Assembly: GCA_963978895.1 (NCBI GenBank)
Contig: OZ022247.1
Span: forward strand, 10,442,456 to 10,506,455
DNA: 64,000 nt
Origin: Erpobdella octoculata
Taxonomy: Eukaryota; Annelida; Clitellata; Hirudinida; Erpobdellidae
Direction: 5' to 3'
In this document: positions 61,140 to 64,000 of the stretch, one piece after another
Layout: the number at the start of each line of letters is the position of its first letter
How positions within the stretch are numbered: the stretch's first letter is position 1
Made by a program: the position numbers and the translations under genes
The notes under the pieces: generated by a model
Database searches by the model: none
What the model saw: the letters and a program-made list of their open reading frames with translations, nothing else
Told to the model about the DNA's origin: nothing

Positions 61140-63230
61140 AATTATTTATTTTATATGAATATCACATCAATTCAAAAAATTGGGCTGGACACTAAGCTTA
61201 TTGTGCAAACAGATAACACTAATTAACTATTTAGCACCTTCAAAGAATTAATGCTTTAAAAAATTAAAGTTATTTATTGAACAGATCCTTCACATAATTA
61301 CATTCTGTATGCTAAATATCTGCCATAATCTTTTTGTCGAGCTGTAGGTATCAAATAAAAAATGGTGCTCTTGTGACGTTCACATTTGTAAGGCGCAATT
61401 ATGAGGCATACGTCCTCTCACAGATAAAAAAATAATGGAAACACATACATCCAGTGGATTTGCACCACCTTTATATTTCTCATTAAATGTTTTAATATCA
61501 CTGAATCATCCTTCTGCTGTTTCTGAACTATCATTGACTTAAAAAAAGAACTGAGTGCAGAATTTTATGGTGAGATTCATAGCATATATTAAGAACTTTC
61601 AAAATTTTTGTTCATAATAATATTTAAACATTGAGCCCTTATCAAATGCCACAATAATTGTTACAGGTCCACTCTTTTTATTCCACCACAAAATCTGCTG
61701 GTTTTATTTCTATTAATGGCAATTGAATTAGGAATGGAAATAAAAATGATTCTTTTTTGGTAATGGGAATAAGAAATATTATTTAAATGTGGTATAGAAA
61801 TTATTTGTTATTGGGAATTAGAAATGTGGAATGAAAAAAACACTGGGATCTGTCAATCTATTACAGTTACACAAAATGAATTAAGTCTTGTACATGTATT
61901 CATTAATTGGAAAATTTTTCTAAAAACCAATTATGGTAGATTAACAAAAGTGGTTGTGCCTGTTTATGTCACCTGTTGAAAATGACGTGCTACTTTCCAA
62001 ACAATATAACGTTGATTAAAGTGGTGTAGAAGACTTTACACCTATAGCCAACCACTTCGAATTGAAAAAAAAATAAATAAAAATTTGTATAAAAATCAGT
62101 ATCCCTGCCTGGAAGCGCTACTTTGAAAGATGTGGTAGACTCAGATGATAGTGTCATTGTCCAATTTATTCCAGATATTTATCACTCTAGAACTAAATAA
62201 GCCTTTTTATAGTCTTGAATCGGTGGTTGTTCAAAAACATTGCTGGTGTTAAATCCTCTTTTCCTGTTATTATCTTGTAGGCTTCGATCAAGTCACCCCT
62301 ACTTCTCCTTTCTCTAAAGTTGTTAAGCCACATTGTTTTAATCTTTCTTCATAAAAGTTTCATAAGCTTTGTAGCCCTCCTTTGTAACTTCTTCGAAACA
62401 CCATAATGTCCTTTTTAGAACAGGGCTCCAAGCTTGTACACACTATTCTAGATGCGGTCTTAGTAAACATTTGTATAGCCTAATTATTATTTCTTGGTTT
62501 CGACTTATTATTGTTCTATAACTTCAGTAGCACATTCAAACACTCAAATTGACTATGCAATGTTTCTAGGCCTTTTTTTGTCCAATTAATATAAATGAAA
62601 CACCGGTTTCAATTTGGGAAACATGCTGAATAAGCTCAAACTTGAAGCTCACTTAGGTCACTTATATCGTTATATCACAATGAACTTAAAATCGATACTT
62701 ATAACCTTTGTTTGTTGATCTTGAATACCTCAAAAAAAGATGCCAACATAACTTCAACCTCTGCCTGGGTTCAGTTGAATAAAAAAAAACCTTATAGCTC
62801 CCAAACGAACGCAAAATAAACCAGGTCGATTCAACTTTTAGTAAATTTGCAAGAATAAAACATAACAGAGACATCGACTATTATTTGAGTCTTTATACTT
62901 TCCACTACTACTTTTGCATCTACAAATTCGTCCTTCGCAAGGAAAGAATTGTCAACAAGTAGCCAGTGAGAACAGAGTTGAATACCATTTGAAAATGTTG
63001 TTTACATGAAGCTATGCTGGTGCATCCAACTACCACAAATTATTCAAAGAACACACAAACAGCACACACATTTCATAAGTTTTATACAAGTCCACGTTAG
63101 CGAGAATGTACACATCGGACCCCTGGAATTTCGTAAAAGTCACAATCGCCACCTCTTTTGAAACAATACGTAATAAATAATATAAGAAGCGAGTACAACT
63201 GTGTATCGTTACTAAACAAATGTTAAATAA
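61140..63230. other. Intergenic DNA
   Basis: AT-rich. Apart from the LINE fragment at 62100-62530 no feature is firmly recognisable. A minus-strand stretch near 61370-61560 reads patchily like a transposase, but too weakly to call. Confidence 0.4.
62100..62530 (-). pseudogene. CR1/Jockey-type LINE reverse transcriptase C-terminus
   Basis: The minus strand reads, with frame breaks, YKCLLRPHLEYCVQAWSPVL, then YEERLKQCGLTTLEKRRSRG and DLIEAYKIITGKEDL. This is the characteristic end of CR1/Jockey-clade ORF2. Only the last part is present, as in 5'-truncated LINE copies. Confidence 0.85.
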
Positions 63231-63233
63231 TTA

Positions 63234-63239
63234 TTTATT
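63234..63239 (-). terminator. Possible ARID1 polyadenylation signal
   Basis: Minus-strand AATAAA about 275 nt past the stop codon at 63513. Confidence 0.45.
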
Positions 63240-63512
63240 ACGTCTCATTCACAGCAACAGGCAAGTTTTTAATCTTAATGCAGTCAATTGCGTATGTTGT
63301 CCAAAGACGCAAGAACATTTTTCAACATCGGTAACAATCACTCTATATGTGTGCTTTCTTTAAACAGAGCGATCTTATAGAACGACAGTAAAGCATAATA
63401 ATAATATTATTATTAAAGTTATAAAATAAAAATGAACAAGATAATAATAAAAATAAGTAATACGATCGCACGACTTTGAAAATGTCAACATCCTGTACAG
63501 AGTCTACCATCA

Positions 63513-64000
63513 TCAACTACACAACGTAAGAACGGAAGCAAGGACAGAAGCGACAGTCCTATGGAGAGCAGGAGAAGTCAGCAAGTGCAGAAGACGCTGC
63601 TGGTATCTAGCAATGAGAGCCACGTTTTCCGGCAAGTCGGAAATGTGTCGCAGAATAGAAGCGACGCGGCACAGGACGTCCACGCTCGTGCTGGCACCCG
63701 TTTGGAAAGAATAATTAGAATTCTGGCTGGGAGAATCGACTGTCGATAATCTTCCATCGATGCTGGCCTCCAGGAAATCGAGGATGGAAGGAATAAACGT
63801 TCGCTGCAGAGCCAGAGAACGAGCCACTACCGGATCTGCTGGAACGAGTCTGGAGAGAAGCCCCACTGCCATCTCTCGCACCACGAGTGGCTGTCGTTCT
63901 TCGAAGAGGTTTCCCAATCGAGTGAAAAGAAGAAGAATTCTGCTGAATGGTGGAACTGCAAGTAACAGATCCACATTAGAGTCCAAAATACAAAGTTTGC
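63513..64000 (-). CDS. ARID1: ARID1 (BAF250/Osa) C-terminal exon, partial
   Basis: The frame enters from the right edge and ends LASVLTLCS at the stop (63513-63515), about 160 residues. It matches the end of the BAF250 C-terminal (armadillo-like helical) domain of ARID1A/B. Conserved blocks are NVDLLLAVPPFSRI, VVREMAVGLLSRL, VARSLALQ, SILDFLEASI, TSVDVLCRVASIL and LLHLLTSPALHRTVASVL. ARID1 is the DNA-binding ARID subunit of the BAF (SWI/SNF) remodelling complex in the nucleus; this domain binds core BAF subunits (family knowledge). No intron appears within the visible part. The rest of the gene lies beyond the window. Confidence 0.9.
   Translation of the reverse strand, partial: KLCILDSNVDLLLAVPPFSRILLLFTRLGNLFEERQPLVVREMAVGLLSRLVPADPVVARSLALQRTFIPSILDFLEASIDGRLSTVDSPSQNSNYSFQTGASTSVDVLCRVASILRHISDLPENVALIARYQQRLLHLLTSPALHRTVASVLASVLTLCS

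Noticed and set aside
61370..61560. Possible transposase fragment on the minus strand
   Set aside because: Only a short stretch reads like protein, with stops, and no catalytic motif could be placed.

Overview
The window is eukaryotic, AT-rich and intron-bearing, and about half of it is repetitive. Five genes recognisable by homology are all typical animal genes: a Six1/2 (sine oculis) homeobox gene, a KAT7/HBO1 MYST acetyltransferase, a Ptf1a-type bHLH gene, a ten-cysteine Ly6/uPAR-like (quiver-type) surface protein, and the 3' end of an ARID1 (BAF250/Osa) gene running off the right edge. Very long (TA)n, (TACA)n, (AAAT)n and (AG)n arrays, tRNA-derived SINEs, Helitron-like and hAT elements and a Mag-type Ty3/gypsy element fit a bilaterian invertebrate. 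A lophotrochozoan such as an annelid is a guess; the sequence does not fix the species.

Layout. 1-10.4 kb: no recognisable gene; (TA)n, (ATT)n, a GGATA minisatellite, a Helitron-type end, a hAT MITE with an 8-bp target duplication, dispersed families A and B, and a complex tandem array (9.1-10.0 kb). 10.4-15.7 kb: a dead Ty3/gypsy element on the minus strand, with a tRNA-SINE inside its reverse transcriptase. 15.7-20.8 kb: a transposon graveyard with a hAT transposase remnant, two Helitron-type elements nested in opposite orientation, and an element full of a 17-bp motif. 22.2-35.3 kb: the Six1/2 gene on the minus strand, with exons 2-5 at 22.2-23.7 kb and a probable first exon at 35.2 kb beyond an 11.5-kb repeat-filled intron. 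35.3-47.7 kb: intergenic repeats, including two tail-to-tail copies of family D (one interrupted by a Harbinger-like element), nested hAT elements and a mariner fragment. 47.7-52.1 kb: KAT7 on the plus strand, twelve exons with a CCAAT-rich promoter. 52.3-56.2 kb: the Ptf1a-like gene on the minus strand, convergent with KAT7. 56.2-59.2 kb: SINE/MITE debris, an (AG)n array with a 200-N gap, and an unrecognised acidic ORF. 59.3-61.1 kb: the Ly6-like gene, with a Harbinger-like element in its second intron. 61.1-63.2 kb: intergenic, with a LINE fragment. 63.5-64.0 kb: ARID1 C-terminus on the minus strand.

The genes do not form an operon or pathway. Two encode developmental transcription factors, two encode chromatin proteins and one a probable GPI-anchored surface protein. 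I found no clearly new biological system. The most interesting points are a KAT7 exon-intron boundary copied in tandem so that it creates in-frame 6-nt microexons, a GC-AG intron at the KAT7 autoacetylation lysine, a Ptf1a gene with spread-out RBPJ-binding tryptophans, and two multi-copy elements (Harbinger-like with a C2H2 ORF; the 17-bp-motif element).
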